Notes: generated by a model from the sequence alone, not told the origin. Positions 20,889-31,812 are shown, counted from the stretch's first letter. The stretch is 64,000 bases of DNA from Thiobacillus sp. 63-78 (GCA_001899765.1 MKWM01000018.1:1-64000); one strand, 5' to 3'. Translations and numbers: made by a program.

Positions 20889-23048
20889 ATGCCGTCCATC
20901 CTCCAGGTTGCGCTCGACACCCCGCTTCACCGGTTGTTCGACTATCGCCTGCCAGCGCAACCCGGTACGGTGCGGCCGGGCCATCTGGTCGAAGTTCCAT
21001 TCGGCCGCACCCGGCAGACCGGAGTCGTGCTTGGCCTTCAGAGCGACAGCGCCATCCTGGCCGACAAGCTGCGCGATGTGATCCGGGTGCTGGACGACCG
21101 GCCCGCACTGTCGCCTGACATCCTTCGCCTGGCCCGGTTCTGCGCCGAGTATTATCACTTTCCGCTGGGCGCGATCCTGCTGGCCACCCTGCCGCCACGC
21201 CTGCGCAACGCCATGCCCTTTGCCGCCGAGACCCCCTGGCTGACACTGACCGAAGCCGGGGCCACGGCGCAACCGGGTGCGCGAGCGCGGGCGCAGCGCG
21301 CCCTGCTGGAGACCCTGCGAAAGTCATCGCCATCCCGGGCAGCATTGCGCGCGCAGAAACAGTCCCGTCATGCCGCCGCGCTGGTCGCCTCCGGCTGGGC
21401 CGTCTGGTCGCGACTGCCGGCCCATGCGGCCATCGCCCCCCCCACGACCGGCGCCCCCGCCGCGACGGCCGGGCAGCAGCTGGCGCTGGATCACCTGTTG
21501 CCCGCCCTCACGCAATTTGGCGTTCATCTGATCCATGGCGTCACCGGCAGCGGCAAGACCGAGCTGTATCTGCGTCTGATCGACTCGGTGCTGACGACCG
21601 GCAGACAGGCGTTGATGCTGATTCCGGAAATTGCCCTGACTCCGCAACTGACCCAGCATGTCCAGCGCCGTTTTCCCGGGCGCCGCATCGCCACCCTGCA
21701 CAGCGGATTGAGCGAGACCGCGCGCGTGGAAAACTGGCTCGCCGCGCCCGACTGCGACATCCTGCTCGGCACCCGGCTGTCGGTGTTCGCGCCGCTGCCG
21801 CGTCTGGGGCTGATCGTGGTCGACGAGGAACACGACGGCTCGTTCAAGCAGCAGGACGGTCTGCGTTATTCAGCGCGCGATGTCGCGATCGCGCGAGGCA
21901 AGCAGGCCGGTATTGCGGTGGTGCTCGGCTCGGCCACCCCCTCGCTGGAAAGCTACGCGCAAGCCCTGAACGGACGCTATCAACTGATCGAACTGAAGCA
22001 GCGCGCAGTCAGCCAGGCGCGGCTGCCGGACATCGAGCTCGTCGATCTCCGCCACCTTCCGGTCGACAACGGCCTCACCCGCCCCGCGCTGACGGCGCTG
22101 GCCGACACCCTGGCGCGCGGCGAGCAGAGCCTGGTGTTCCTCAACCGGCGCGGTTACGCCCCGGCGCTGTACTGCCCGAGCTGCGCCTGGGTGTCGCCCT
22201 GCCCGCGCTGCTCGGCGCGGCTGGTGCTGCACCGCACCGCGCACCGCCTGAAATGCCACCACTGCGGCTACGAGGCGCGCATTCCGGCCGAATGTCCGGG
22301 CTGCGGCAACCCCGACCTGAAACCGCTCGGCCAGGGCACGCAGCGGCTGGAGGAGACGCTGGCCACCCTGCTGCCCGCCGCGCGCATCCGCCGCATCGAC
22401 CGCGACAGCATGCGCCCGCGCGCCTGGGCCGAACTCGGCGAAGCGGTGCACGGCGGCACAGTCGACATCCTGCTCGGCACCCAGATGCTGGCCAAGGGCC
22501 ACGATTTTCCCAACATGACGCTGGCGCTGATCCTCGACACCGACGGCGCGCTCTACAGCCCCGATTTCCGCGCCACCGAGCGCCTGTTCGCCCAGTTGAT
22601 GCAGGTGGCCGGACGCGCCGGGCGTGCCGACAAGCCCGGCCGCGTGCTGATCCAGACCGCGTTTCCCGACCACCCGCTGTTCCGCTACCTGCAGCGCCAC
22701 GACTACGCCGGCTACGCCCACGAACTGCTGGCCGAGCGCCGCCAGCTCGATCTGCCACCGTTCACCCGCCAGGTATTGCTGCGCGCCGAAGCGACGACCA
22801 TGGACGCCGCGCTGGCCTTCCTGCAGCGTGCCGCTGCGCTGGCACCCGATATGGCCGACGTCAGCGTATTCGGCGCCGTGCCGGCGCCCATGGCGCGCGT
22901 GGCCAATCTCGAACGTGCACAGCTGCTGATCCAGTCGGCGAACCGGCCCGCCCTGCAGAAATTCGTGCACGACTGGCGGCCGCGGCTCGACACCATCAAG
23001 CCGCGCGTGACACGCTGGTCGCTCGACGTCGATCCCCTGGTGTTTTGA
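20889..23048 (+). CDS. priA: Primosomal protein N' (replication restart helicase PriA)
   Basis: 719 residues. It recognises stalled forks and reloads the replisome. The N-terminal DNA-binding domain includes LFDYRLPAQPGTVRPGHLVEVPFG. Walker A is GVTGSGKTEL with Lys223, and the DEEH box is in VVDEEHDGSFKQQ. The zinc-binding cysteines are in CPSCAWVSPCPRC and CHHCGY ... CPGCGN. The helicase C-terminal motifs include GTQMLAKGHDFPN and QVAGRAGRADKPG. It is complete. Its upstream region is unusually rich in DnaA boxes. Confidence 0.97.
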   Translation: MPSILQVALDTPLHRLFDYRLPAQPGTVRPGHLVEVPFGRTRQTGVVLGLQSDSAILADKLRDVIRVLDDRPALSPDILRLARFCAEYYHFPLGAILLATLPPRLRNAMPFAAETPWLTLTEAGATAQPGARARAQRALLETLRKSSPSRAALRAQKQSRHAAALVASGWAVWSRLPAHAAIAPPTTGAPAATAGQQLALDHLLPALTQFGVHLIHGVTGSGKTELYLRLIDSVLTTGRQALMLIPEIALTPQLTQHVQRRFPGRRIATLHSGLSETARVENWLAAPDCDILLGTRLSVFAPLPRLGLIVVDEEHDGSFKQQDGLRYSARDVAIARGKQAGIAVVLGSATPSLESYAQALNGRYQLIELKQRAVSQARLPDIELVDLRHLPVDNGLTRPALTALADTLARGEQSLVFLNRRGYAPALYCPSCAWVSPCPRCSARLVLHRTAHRLKCHHCGYEARIPAECPGCGNPDLKPLGQGTQRLEETLATLLPAARIRRIDRDSMRPRAWAELGEAVHGGTVDILLGTQMLAKGHDFPNMTLALILDTDGALYSPDFRATERLFAQLMQVAGRAGRADKPGRVLIQTAFPDHPLFRYLQRHDYAGYAHELLAERRQLDLPPFTRQVLLRAEATTMDAALAFLQRAAALAPDMADVSVFGAVPAPMARVANLERAQLLIQSANRPALQKFVHDWRPRLDTIKPRVTRWSLDVDPLVF

Positions 23049-23079
23049 GATCTGCTGTTTTGAAGTCTGCTGTTTTGAT
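23041..23079. repeat. Short tandem repeat at the end of priA
   Basis: A 15-base unit, TGTTTTGARRTCTGC, occurs at 23041-23055 and 23056-23070, with a third partial copy from 23071. The priA stop codon (23046-23048) is inside the first copy. Probably replication slippage. Confidence 0.75.
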
Positions 23080-23183
23080 GCCTCGCACGCGGCGCTTATA
23101 ATCCCCGGCTACCCATTCGACACTGAGCCTCCGATGGCGCTCGGGACCGGGGCGCGCACGCCGCTCCGTCCTCTTTAGTAAAC

Positions 23184-24857
23184 ATGCCCAACACCCATCC
23201 GCTGAAAGACCAGATCGCGCTCCTGATCGGCGAAGCCCTCGAAACAGTGGCGCCCGGCGCCCCCGTCAGCCTCGACATCGAGCGTCCGAAGAATCCCGCC
23301 CACGGCGACTTTTCCAGCAACGCCGCGATGCAGCTGGCGCGCCCGCTGAAGAAGAATCCGCGCGAGCTGGCACAGCGCATCCTGACCGAACTGCCGGCCT
23401 CGCCCTTGATCGCCAGGACGGAAATCGCCGGCGCCGGCTTCATCAATTTCCATCTGACGCCGGCCGCCTGGCACGGCGTCGTGCCGCAGATCCGTGCCGC
23501 TGGCGGCGCATACGGCCGCGGCAACGCCGGTGCCGGCCACAAGGTGCTGGTCGAGTTCGTTTCCGCCAACCCGACCGGCCCGCTCCACGTCGGCCACGGC
23601 CGCCAGGCCGCGCTCGGCGACGCGATCTGCAACCTGTACGCGGCGCAGGGCTGGGAGGTCTGCCGCGAGTTCTACTACAACGACGCCGGGGTGCAGATCG
23701 CGACGCTGGCCGCCAGCGTGCAGGCGCGCGCCAAAGGACTGCAGCCGGGCGACGCCGACTGGCCGGAAGCCGCCTACAACGGCGACTACATCGCCGACAT
23801 CGCGGCCGACTTTCTGGCCGGGAAAAGCGTCCGGTCGGACGACCGCGCATTCACCGCGTCGGGTGACGCCGACGACCTCGACTCGATCCGCCAGTTCGCC
23901 GTCGCCTATCTGCGTCACGAGCAGGATCTCGATCTCCAGGCCTTCGCGGTGCGCTTCGACCACTATTATCTGGAGTCGAGCCTGTACACCAGCGGGCGCG
24001 TCGAGGCGACGGTGCAGAAACTGGTCGACGCCGGCAAGACCTACGCGCAGGACGGCGCGCTGTGGCTGCGAACCACCGACTACGGCGACGACAAGGACCG
24101 CGTGATGAAGAAGTCCGACGGCACCTACACCTATTTCGTACCCGACGTCGCCTATCACATCGCCAAATGGGAACGCGGTTACGAACGCGCGATCAACATC
24201 CAGGGCAGCGACCACCACGGCACCATCGCGCGGGTACGCGCCGGCCTGCAGGCGGCAGGCGTGGGCATCGCCGAGGGCTACCCGGACTATTTGCTGCACA
24301 CGATGGTCAGGGTGATGCGCGGCGGCGAGGAGGTGAAAATCTCCAAGCGCGCCGGCAGCTACGTCACCCTGCGCGACCTCGTCGAATGGACCAGCAAGGA
24401 CGCGGTGCGCTTCTTCCTGCTCTCGCGCAAGCCGGACACCGAATACATCTTCGACGTCGACCTTGCGCTGGCAAAGAACAACGACAACCCGGTGTACTAC
24501 GTGCAGTACGCGCACGCGCGCATCTGCCGCGTGTTCGAGGAATGGGGCGGGCTGCCCGCCACGCTCGACGGCGCCGACCTCGCAGCGCTGACGGCCGCGC
24601 ACGAGCTCGCGCTGCTGCGGCGCCTGACCGAATACCCGGAAACCGTCGCCGCCGCCGCGCGCGAACTGGCGCCGCACCTGCTGGTGCACTACCTGCAGAC
24701 GCTGGCGGGCGATTTCCACGCCTGGTACAACGCCGAGAAATTCCTCGTCGACCATGAGGCGACGAAACGCGCCCGTCTCGCACTGGCCGACGCCGCCCGC
24801 ATTGCGATCGTCAACGGCCTGGCCTTGCTCGGCGTATCCGCCCCGGAGAAAATGTAG
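23184..24857 (+). CDS. argS: Arginyl-tRNA synthetase
   Basis: 557 residues, class I synthetase that attaches arginine to tRNA-Arg. The N-terminal additional domain is followed by the HIGH-equivalent motif [17 protein letters not shown], a KMSKS-equivalent KISKRAG and the anticodon-binding DALR domain (from about [14 protein letters not shown]). It starts 135 bases after priA. The next gene begins 2 bases after its stop, so it is probably the first gene of an argS-SPOR-dsbA operon. Confidence 0.97.
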   Translation: MPNTHPLKDQIALLIGEALETVAPGAPVSLDIERPKNPAHGDFSSNAAMQLARPLKKNPRELAQRILTELPASPLIARTEIAGAGFINFHLTPAAWHGVVPQIRAAGGAYGRGNAGAGHKVLVEFVSANPTGPLHVGHGRQAALGDAICNLYAAQGWEVCREFYYNDAGVQIATLAASVQARAKGLQPGDADWPEAAYNGDYIADIAADFLAGKSVRSDDRAFTASGDADDLDSIRQFAVAYLRHEQDLDLQAFAVRFDHYYLESSLYTSGRVEATVQKLVDAGKTYAQDGALWLRTTDYGDDKDRVMKKSDGTYTYFVPDVAYHIAKWERGYERAINIQGSDHHGTIARVRAGLQAAGVGIAEGYPDYLLHTMVRVMRGGEEVKISKRAGSYVTLRDLVEWTSKDAVRFFLLSRKPDTEYIFDVDLALAKNNDNPVYYVQYAHARICRVFEEWGGLPATLDGADLAALTAAHELALLRRLTEYPETVAAAARELAPHLLVHYLQTLAGDFHAWYNAEKFLVDHEATKRARLALADAARIAIVNGLALLGVSAPEKM

Positions 24858-24859
24858 CC

Positions 24860-25408
24860 ATGGCAAAACCCGCTTCCCGCAAATCCGGCCGCGCAGGCGG
24901 CGGCTCCATTTTCACCGGCGTGCTGATCGGCCTCATCGTCGGGGCCATTCTCGCCGTGGGCGTGGCGCTGTGGGCGACCGGCTTCAACCCGTTCAAGTCC
25001 GGCAAGCAGGCCAGCGCGCCCACCAAGCCCGTTACGCCCGCACCCGCCACGCCGGCTACGCCTGACACCGCTCCCAGCTTCGATTTCTACAAGGTGCTGC
25101 CGGACAATACCTCCGGCGCCCTGCCTCCGGCTGCCGCCCCCGCCCCCCCTGCGCCTCTGCTCTATCTGCAGGCCGGCGCGTTCCAGCGGGCCGACGAAGC
25201 CGACAACCTGAAGGCGCAACTGGCCTTGCTGGGTGTCGAGGCCGTCATTCAAACCAGCGAGGTGGCCAACAAGGGTGTGCTGCACCGTGTACGCATCGGG
25301 CCTTTCCACACCGCCGACGAAGCGAATCGCACCCGCAGCCTGCTCGCGCAGAACAATATCCCGGTCACACTGGTCAAAGAAGTTCCCACTCAACAGGAGA
25401 CGCCTTGA
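24860..25408 (+). CDS. SPOR-domain (FtsN-like) membrane protein
   Basis: 182 residues. A short basic cytoplasmic N-terminus, one transmembrane helix (GVLIGLIVGAILAVGVALWATGF), a Pro/Ala/Thr-rich periplasmic linker and a C-terminal SPOR domain (from about LYLQAGAFQRADEADNLKAQL). SPOR domains bind glycan strands stripped of stem peptides at the division septum. This architecture, downstream of argS, is typical of FtsN-like proteins in betaproteobacteria, but I do not claim it is the essential FtsN. The stop overlaps the dsbA ATG by one base. Confidence 0.87.
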   Translation: MAKPASRKSGRAGGGSIFTGVLIGLIVGAILAVGVALWATGFNPFKSGKQASAPTKPVTPAPATPATPDTAPSFDFYKVLPDNTSGALPPAAAPAPPAPLLYLQAGAFQRADEADNLKAQLALLGVEAVIQTSEVANKGVLHRVRIGPFHTADEANRTRSLLAQNNIPVTLVKEVPTQQETP

Positions 25409-26061
25409 TGTTTGCCCGCACCCTGGCTTTTTTTGCCGCCGCCGTGTTGTCCTTGTCCGCGCTCGCCGCGCCCGAAGAAGCGTTCGAAGGGCGCGATTAC
25501 GCACTCGTCAGCGCACCGCAGCCGGTTGCGACCGGCAAGAAAATCGAAGTCCTGGAGTTTTTCTGGTATCGCTGTCCGCATTGCAACCAGCTTGAGCCGG
25601 GGCTGGAGGCATGGCTGAAGAAACTGCCCAAGGATGCCCAGGCCCGCCGCGTGCCCGCCGTGTTCCGCGACGACTGGATGCCCGGCGCAAAAATCTATTA
25701 CACGCTGGAACAGATGGGCCTGCTGAGCCGTCTGCACCGGAAGGTGTTCGACGCCTATCACGTGGACAATCTCAACCTCAACGACCCGGCGGTGCTGGGC
25801 GGCTGGATGGCGAAGCAGGGCGTGGACCGCAAGAAATTCGAAAGCCTCTACAACTCCTTCTCCATCCAGTCCAGGGCCATGCAGGGCGCACAACTCGCCG
25901 CCGCCTACGGCATCACGGGCGTACCGGCCTTTATCATCGACGGCAAATACACGACGTCGGAATCGATGACCGGCAGCGAACCCCGCCTGTTCGAGGTGCT
26001 TGACCAGTTGATCGTCAAGGCACGCAATGAACGCAGCGGCCAGAAAAAGCCCGCGAAGTAA
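25408..26061 (+). CDS. dsbA: Periplasmic thiol:disulfide oxidoreductase DsbA
   Basis: 217 residues. A signal peptide ends around ALAA (residues 18-21). The thioredoxin-fold active site CPHC is at 56-59 (FFWYRCPHC), the same dipeptide as E. coli DsbA, and the cis-proline loop is GVPAFII. It introduces disulfides into exported proteins and is normally reoxidised by DsbB, which is not in the window. CAGGAG precedes the start. It is coupled (TGATG) to the SPOR gene. Confidence 0.94.
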   Translation: MFARTLAFFAAAVLSLSALAAPEEAFEGRDYALVSAPQPVATGKKIEVLEFFWYRCPHCNQLEPGLEAWLKKLPKDAQARRVPAVFRDDWMPGAKIYYTLEQMGLLSRLHRKVFDAYHVDNLNLNDPAVLGGWMAKQGVDRKKFESLYNSFSIQSRAMQGAQLAAAYGITGVPAFIIDGKYTTSESMTGSEPRLFEVLDQLIVKARNERSGQKKPAK

Positions 26062-26066
26062 GCCTG

Positions 26067-26855
26067 TTGCCGCCGCACTCGCTCAAGGGATCGGATAGGC
26101 CGTTACGGGTATTCATCACCGGGGCCAGTTCCGGTCTCGGTGCCGCCCTGACGCAATACTACGGGGCAGCGGGCGCGCAGCTGGGGCTGGTCGGGCGCCG
26201 CGCGGACGGCCTGCAGGCCGCCGCCGCCGGGCTGGATGCGTATGCCCTCTATCAGGTCGACGTACGCGACGCGGCAGGCATGCAGCAGGCTGCCATGGCG
26301 TACCTGAGCGATGTCGGCGCACCCGACATCGTCATTGCCGCGGCCGGCATCAGTGTCGGGACGCTCACCGAATTCGCCGAAGATGCTCCGGTGTTTCGCG
26401 CAGTGATGGAGGCCAACGTGCTGGGGCTGGTGCACACGTTTCAGCCGTTCATCGGCGCCATGCCGCCAGGGAGCGTGTTGTGCGGCATTTCCAGCGTGGC
26501 CGGAATACGCGGCCTGCCGGGCGGCAGTGCCTATTCGGCCTCGAAGGCCGCCGCCACGGTTTACCTGGAGGCCCTGCGGCTCGAATTGAAAGCCCGGGAT
26601 ATTGCCGTGGTCACCGTGGCGCCGGGCTACATCGATACCCCCATGACGCGGGTCAATCCGTACGCCATGCCGTTCAGGATGTCGGCGGAAACCGCTGCCG
26701 CCAAAACGGCTCGCTGCATCGCCCGCCGTCGCCGCTACAGCGTGATCCCCTGGCAGATGGCGTGGGTCGCGCGCATGCTGAAATGGCTCCCGATTCCGGT
26801 CTATGATGCAGTATTCGAAAAAGCGCCGCGCAAGCCGCGTAATCTGCCTACATAA
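26067..26855 (+). CDS. Short-chain dehydrogenase/reductase
   Basis: 262 residues, classical SDR fold. The cofactor loop is TGASSGLG, NNAG-type region AAAGIS, catalytic Ser in CGISSVAG and the YxxxK motif in YSASKAA. An NAD(P)-dependent oxidoreductase of unknown substrate. There is no ATG upstream of the cofactor motif; the TTG at 26067, 6 bases after the dsbA stop, is the only reasonable start and leaves a 17-residue leader before FITGASSG. The gene probably belongs to the argS-dsbA operon. Confidence 0.82.
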   Translation: MPPHSLKGSDRPLRVFITGASSGLGAALTQYYGAAGAQLGLVGRRADGLQAAAAGLDAYALYQVDVRDAAGMQQAAMAYLSDVGAPDIVIAAAGISVGTLTEFAEDAPVFRAVMEANVLGLVHTFQPFIGAMPPGSVLCGISSVAGIRGLPGGSAYSASKAAATVYLEALRLELKARDIAVVTVAPGYIDTPMTRVNPYAMPFRMSAETAAAKTARCIARRRRYSVIPWQMAWVARMLKWLPIPVYDAVFEKAPRKPRNLPT

Positions 26856-26887
26856 TTACGCCACCCCTATCCTCTGTCGGAGAAGCA

Positions 26888-27520
26888 ATGCCCACCCCTC
26901 TGCACATCATCCTGATCGACGATCATCCGCTCTTGCGCATGGGGGTGGCGGGTTACATTCAGCAGGAGCCGGACCTGATGCTGACCGCGCAGCTGGCCAA
27001 CGCCGCCGAGCTGCGCGCCTGGATCGAAGCCGGCAACAAGGCCGACGCCGCCCTGCTCGATCGCTCGCTCCCCGATGCCGATGGCCTCGACCTGGTGTCC
27101 GATCTGCGTGACCTCGGCATCAAGGTCATCATGCTCACCATCGCCGATTCGGACGAAGAAATCTCCGAAGCCATTTCCTCCGGCGTCGACGGCTACGTCG
27201 TCAAATCCAGCGACCCCGATCAGGTGCTCGCCGCCATTCGCAGCGTATGCGACGGCCAGAGCAGTTTTCCGCTCAACATCATGCAGAAGATGGCGCGCGG
27301 CGAACTCAACAACAATGCCCTGGCCGCCCTGACCGCGCGGGAAATGGAAATCGTCGACCATGTGAAGGAAGGGCTTTCCAACAAGGCCATCGCCTACAAG
27401 ATGACCCTGTCGGAAAACACCGTGCGCAACCACCTGCGCAACATCATGGAAAAGCTGGGTTTACGCAATCGCGTACAGGTCGCCACGCTGGCGCTGAAGG
27501 AAGACAGAAAGCGGCATTAG
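26888..27520 (+). CDS. NarL/FixJ-type response regulator (orphan)
   Basis: 210 residues. The receiver has the acidic pair Asp11/Asp12 and phospho-acceptor Asp58 (ALLDRSLPD). The C-terminal LuxR-type helix-turn-helix is LTAREMEIVDHVKEGLSNKAIAYKMTLSENTVRNHLRNIMEKLGLRNR, here read as consecutive blocks. A DNA-binding regulator activated by a kinase that is not encoded nearby. The ATG has CGGAGAAG upstream. Targets unknown. Confidence 0.85.
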   Translation: MPTPLHIILIDDHPLLRMGVAGYIQQEPDLMLTAQLANAAELRAWIEAGNKADAALLDRSLPDADGLDLVSDLRDLGIKVIMLTIADSDEEISEAISSGVDGYVVKSSDPDQVLAAIRSVCDGQSSFPLNIMQKMARGELNNNALAALTAREMEIVDHVKEGLSNKAIAYKMTLSENTVRNHLRNIMEKLGLRNRVQVATLALKEDRKRH

Positions 27521-27538
27521 TCCAAACGCGCTCCGTTC

Positions 27539-27570
27539 AAAAAAACGCGACCGCCTGGCCGCGTTTTTTT
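27539..27570. terminator. Bidirectional terminator between the response regulator and glmS
   Basis: AAAAAAACGCG (27539-27549) pairs with CGCGTTTTTTT (27560-27570) around a 10-base loop, giving a U-run for either strand. It separates two convergent genes. Confidence 0.88.
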
Positions 27571-27586
27571 GCGTCGCCCGCCGCCA

Positions 27587-29416
27587 TTACTCCACGGTCA
27601 CGGATTTCGCCAGATTTCTGGGCTTGTCCACATCCGTCCCTTTCTGCAGGGCGGCATGGTAGGCCAGCAACTGCAACGGCACGGTATGCAGGATCGGCGA
27701 CAGCGGGCCGTTGTGTCCGCCGGGCAGTTTGATCACGTGGACATAGGCAGATTCCTCGATCGACACGTCGCCGTCGGCGAACACGTAGAGCTCGCCGCCG
27801 CGTGCCCGCACTTCCTGCAGGTTCGACTTCAGCTTTTCGATCAGCTGGTCGTTGGGCGCGATGGTGACGACCGGCATGTCTTCGTCGACCAGCGCCAGCG
27901 GTCCGTGCTTGAGCTCGCCCGCCGGGTAGGCTTCGGCGTGGATGTAGGAAATCTCCTTCAGCTTCAACGCGCCTTCGAGGGCGATCGGGTAGTGCACGCC
28001 GCGGCCGAGGAACAACGCGTGGTGCTTGTTGGCGAAGCGCTGCGACCAGGCTTCGACCTGCGGTTCCAGCGCCAGCACCTGTTGCAGCTTGTTCGGCAGG
28101 CTGCGCAATGCGGCGAGGTGCCCGGCCTCCTGTTCGGGCGTCAGCCGGCCGCGCAGCTTCGCCAGCACCAGCGTCAGCAGGAACAGGCTGGCCAGCTGGG
28201 TGGTGAACGCCTTGGTCGAGGCGACGCCGATCTCGGGGCCGGCCCGGGTCAGGAACTTGAGCCGCGAGGCGCGCGTCAGCGCTGATTCCGCCACGTTGCA
28301 GACGGTCAGCGTCTTGTCCTGGCCCAACGCGATGGCATGGTGCAAGGCCGCCAGCGTATCGGCCGTTTCACCCGACTGCGAAATGGTGACGATCAGCGCG
28401 TCGGGGTTCGGCACACTGGTGCGGTAGCGGTATTCGCTGGCGATTTCCGCATAGGCCGGGATGCCGGCGATCTCCTCCAGCCAGTAAGTGGCCACTTTCG
28501 CGGCATGATAGCTGGTGCCGCAGGCGAGGAAGATCACCGCATTCACCTGGCCCAGCACCTCGGCGGCGTCGAAACCGAACCATTCGGGCTGGACGCGATC
28601 CTGCGCCACCGCGGTCAGCAGGGTGTCGGTCAGCGCACGCGGCTGCTCGTGGATTTCCTTCTGCATGAAGTGGCGGTAGCTGCCGAGTTCGGCCATGTCG
28701 GCCGACAGCTCGGACACATGCACGCTACGGTCGGCCTTGTTCCCCGCCGCATCGAGCACCGTCACCGCCAGCAGGCCGATGTCGGCGACGTCGCCTTCTT
28801 CCAGATACATCACGCGCTGGGTCACCGGCAGCAGCGCCGAGACGTCGGAGGCAATGAAGTTCTCCTCGATGCCGAGGCCGATCAGCAGCGGGCTGCCCTT
28901 GCGCGCGCATACCAGGTGATGGGGCGCATCCTCGCTCACCACGCCGATGGCATAGGCGCCTTCGAGCTCGGCCACCGCGGTCCGGGTCGCCGCCAGCAGA
29001 TCCTTCGACTGGCGGAAATAATGCTCGATCAGGTGCGCGATGACCTCGGTATCGGTTTCCGACGTGAAGGCGAAGCCTTCCGCCTTCAGACGCGCCCGCA
29101 AGGCTTCGTGGTTTTCGATGATGCCGTTGTGCACCACCGCGAGACGGCCGCTGACGTGCGGATGCGCATTGGCTTCCGAGGGCGCGCCGTGCGTCGCCCA
29201 GCGGGTATGCGCAATACCCAGGTTGCCGTGTATCTGCCGGGCGGCGCACGCTTCGGCCAGGCCGGCGACGCGGCCGACGCTGCGCACCCGCCGCAGGCCG
29301 TCGTTGAGGGTGACGAGACCGGCGGAATCGTAACCGCGGTATTCCAGCCGCCGCAGGCCCTCGAGCAGAATGGGGACAACGTTACGCTGCGCTACCGCGC
29401 CGACTATGCCGCACAT
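27587..29416 (-). CDS. glmS: Glutamine--fructose-6-phosphate aminotransferase
   Basis: 609 residues. It makes glucosamine-6-phosphate, the first step towards UDP-GlcNAc. It begins MCGIVGA, with Cys2 the glutaminase nucleophile, and [12 protein letters not shown] is the class II amidotransferase signature. Two SIS domains ([29 protein letters not shown]) bind the sugar phosphate. The C-terminus LAKSVTVE is the usual one. It follows glmU with a 2-base gap in one operon. No glmS ribozyme or GlmZ-like site is evident. Confidence 0.97.
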   Translation of the reverse strand: MCGIVGAVAQRNVVPILLEGLRRLEYRGYDSAGLVTLNDGLRRVRSVGRVAGLAEACAARQIHGNLGIAHTRWATHGAPSEANAHPHVSGRLAVVHNGIIENHEALRARLKAEGFAFTSETDTEVIAHLIEHYFRQSKDLLAATRTAVAELEGAYAIGVVSEDAPHHLVCARKGSPLLIGLGIEENFIASDVSALLPVTQRVMYLEEGDVADIGLLAVTVLDAAGNKADRSVHVSELSADMAELGSYRHFMQKEIHEQPRALTDTLLTAVAQDRVQPEWFGFDAAEVLGQVNAVIFLACGTSYHAAKVATYWLEEIAGIPAYAEIASEYRYRTSVPNPDALIVTISQSGETADTLAALHHAIALGQDKTLTVCNVAESALTRASRLKFLTRAGPEIGVASTKAFTTQLASLFLLTLVLAKLRGRLTPEQEAGHLAALRSLPNKLQQVLALEPQVEAWSQRFANKHHALFLGRGVHYPIALEGALKLKEISYIHAEAYPAGELKHGPLALVDEDMPVVTIAPNDQLIEKLKSNLQEVRARGGELYVFADGDVSIEESAYVHVIKLPGGHNGPLSPILHTVPLQLLAYHAALQKGTDVDKPRNLAKSVTVE

Positions 29417-29418
29417 AC

Positions 29419-30789
29419 CTAAGCTTCCTTTTTCTGTTTGACCGGCCGTTTCCAGTCGTCGACGGTAAATTGCTTCGCCCGCGATAGCGTCAGTTCACCC
29501 GCCGGGGCATCGCGCGTCAGCGTGGTGCCCGCGCCCAGCGTCGCGCCCTGGCCGACCGTGACGGGCGCCACCAGCTGCGTGTCGGATCCCACGAACACAT
29601 CGTCGCCGATGACCGTGCGGTGCTTGTTGGCGCCATCGTAATTGCAGGTGATGGTGCCCGCGCCGATGTTGACCCGCTTGCCCATGGTGGTGTCGCCGAC
29701 GTAGGACAGGTGATTGATCTTGGAGCCATCGTCGATCTGGCTGTTCTTGATCTCGACGAAATTGCCGACGTGGACGTCGCGTGCCAGCGACGTGCCCGGG
29801 CGAATGCGCGAGAACGGTCCCAGCCGGTTGGCCTCGCCGATCACGGCGTCGTCGATCAGGGTGAAGGCGTCGAGGCGGGTGCCGGCCGCCACCTTGACGT
29901 TGCGCAGCACGCAGTTGGCGCCCACTTGCACGTCATCGCCCAATTCCACAAGGCCTTCGAAGACGCAATTGACGTCGATCACGACGTCGCGCCCGCAGCT
30001 CAGCCGGCCGCGCACGTCGAGCCGGGCCGGGTCCATCAGGGTGACTCCGGCGTCGAGCAGCGCCTGGGCCGTCTCGCCCTGGTGAATGCGTTCGAGTTCG
30101 GCCAGCTGGGCCTTGCTGTTGACGCCCATGACCTCCCATTCCAGGGCCGGCTGGCAGGTCATCACCTCCATGCCGTCGTGCACCGCCATGGCGACAATGT
30201 CCGTCAGATAATATTCGCCCTGCGCGTTATCGTTCTTCAGCGCATGGATCCACTGCCTGAGATGACGGGTCGCCACCGCAAGGATGCCGGTGTTGACTTC
30301 CTGGATCGCCCGTTCGGCAGGCGTCGCGTCCTTGTGCTCGACGATGCGCCGCACCCGGTTGTCGGCGTCCCGCACGATGCGCCCATAGCCGTCGGGCTGC
30401 GCCAGCTCGACCGTCAGCAACCCCAGTTTGCCCGCCTGGGCCGCGGTGACGAGCGGCTGCAAGGTACGCGTATGCGTCAACGGCACATCGCCATACAGCA
30501 CCAGCGTCACACTGTCGTCGGACAGCTGCGGCAGTGCCTGCTTCACGGCGTGGCCGGTGCCCTGCTGTTCGGCCTGCAGCACAAACGTCAGCTTGTCGTC
30601 AGCCATCGCCTGCGGCACGGCCTCGCCGCCGAAGCCGTAGACCACGCAGATTCGTGCCGCATCCAGCGCATGCGCCGTATCCACCACATGACCCAGCAGC
30701 GGTTTGCCCGCCAGCGTGTGCAGCACCTTGGGCAGGCTGGAGCGCATCCGGGTGCCCTTGCCCGCCGCGAGTATCAGGATTTCAAGCAT
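29419..30789 (-). CDS. glmU: Bifunctional GlcNAc-1-phosphate uridyltransferase / GlcN-1-P acetyltransferase
   Basis: 456 residues. The N-terminal pyrophosphorylase domain has [15 protein letters not shown]. The C-terminal left-handed beta-helix acetyltransferase includes [14 protein letters not shown] and the later block around [14 protein letters not shown]. It performs the last two steps to UDP-GlcNAc for peptidoglycan and lipopolysaccharide. It is the promoter-proximal gene of a glmU-glmS operon transcribed leftwards. Confidence 0.97.
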   Translation of the reverse strand: MLEILILAAGKGTRMRSSLPKVLHTLAGKPLLGHVVDTAHALDAARICVVYGFGGEAVPQAMADDKLTFVLQAEQQGTGHAVKQALPQLSDDSVTLVLYGDVPLTHTRTLQPLVTAAQAGKLGLLTVELAQPDGYGRIVRDADNRVRRIVEHKDATPAERAIQEVNTGILAVATRHLRQWIHALKNDNAQGEYYLTDIVAMAVHDGMEVMTCQPALEWEVMGVNSKAQLAELERIHQGETAQALLDAGVTLMDPARLDVRGRLSCGRDVVIDVNCVFEGLVELGDDVQVGANCVLRNVKVAAGTRLDAFTLIDDAVIGEANRLGPFSRIRPGTSLARDVHVGNFVEIKNSQIDDGSKINHLSYVGDTTMGKRVNIGAGTITCNYDGANKHRTVIGDDVFVGSDTQLVAPVTVGQGATLGAGTTLTRDAPAGELTLSRAKQFTVDDWKRPVKQKKEA

Positions 30790-30957
30790 GAAATGTATTC
30801 GGGTTGTCCGGGAGGGTGCATCGCATCAGCCGCATGGGAGCAAATCGCGCGCCAAGTATAAAGCCTGGATGAAGCCAGCAGGTCGATTGCGCGCACGTTG
30901 ACAAGTCTTTACGGGCATAAGCCTGAATTTTCCCGGGCCAGCAGCTAGAATCTCCGC

Positions 30958-31797
30958 ATGACCGACCTCGCCACCCTGCTTCCCCGCATCGAGCGACTGC
31001 TCGACCGCCTCGATGGCCCCGCCGCCCTTTCCGGACTGGACTGGAACAAAGTCCGCGCCGCACGCTGGGCGGCACAGACCCGCGAACTCAAACCCATCCT
31101 GCACCCGCAACGGGTGGCGTTGAAAGATCTGCTGGCGATCGATGCGCAGAAGCAGCAAGTGGGGGCCAACACGCGCCAGTTCGTGGCCGGCAAACCCGCC
31201 AACAACGTATTGCTGACCGGCGCACGCGGATGCGGAAAATCCTCGCTGGTAAAGGCCGTGCACGCCAGCTATGCGCCCAGGGGCTTGCGCCTGATCGAGG
31301 TGGACAAGGCCGGACTGCCGCATCTGCCCGATCTGTTCGAGCTGCTTGCGGACGTCGATTACCGTTTCATCGTCTTTATCGACGATCTGAGCTTTGCCGA
31401 GCACGAGCCCGGCTACGCCAGCCTCAAGGCGGCACTCGACGGTTCGCTGGCCGGCCCGTCGGACAACGTACTGATCTATGCCACCAGCAATCGTCGCCAT
31501 CTGATGCCCGAATACATGGCGGAGAATCTGGAAACGAAACACCTCGGCGGCGAGGTGCATCCGGGCGAGGCGACCGAGGAAAAAATCTCGCTGTCCGACC
31601 GCTTCGGGCTGTGGGTGCCGTTTCATGGCATGGATCAGGACACCTATCTCGCCATCGCGCGGCACTGGGCCGTGACGCTGGGCGCGCCGGCGAACGAAGG
31701 CTTCGATCGCGCGGCGCTGCAATGGTCGCTCGGGCGCGGCGCGCGCAATGGCCGGGTCGCCTGGCAGTTCGCACGCGACTGGGCAGGGCGCCAATGA
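30958..31797 (+). CDS. DUF815 family AAA ATP-binding protein
   Basis: 279 residues. Walker A is LLTGARGCGKSSLVKAVH, Walker B FIVFIDDLSF, and a sensor-like ATSNRRHLMPEYM follows, all typical of the DUF815 family of small AAA+ ATPases. Function is not established. It is the first gene after the divergent glmU promoter region. The ATG at 30958 has only a weak ribosome site. Confidence 0.88.
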   Translation: MTDLATLLPRIERLLDRLDGPAALSGLDWNKVRAARWAAQTRELKPILHPQRVALKDLLAIDAQKQQVGANTRQFVAGKPANNVLLTGARGCGKSSLVKAVHASYAPRGLRLIEVDKAGLPHLPDLFELLADVDYRFIVFIDDLSFAEHEPGYASLKAALDGSLAGPSDNVLIYATSNRRHLMPEYMAENLETKHLGGEVHPGEATEEKISLSDRFGLWVPFHGMDQDTYLAIARHWAVTLGAPANEGFDRAALQWSLGRGARNGRVAWQFARDWAGRQ

Positions 31798-31812
31798 AGC
31801 TGAACATTCTTT

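Noticed and set aside
27587-30957. Direct GlrR control of glmS/glmU, by analogy with E. coli
   Set aside because: I found no TGTC-N10-GACA site or -24/-12 element in the 168-base region upstream of glmU, nor between glmU and glmS.
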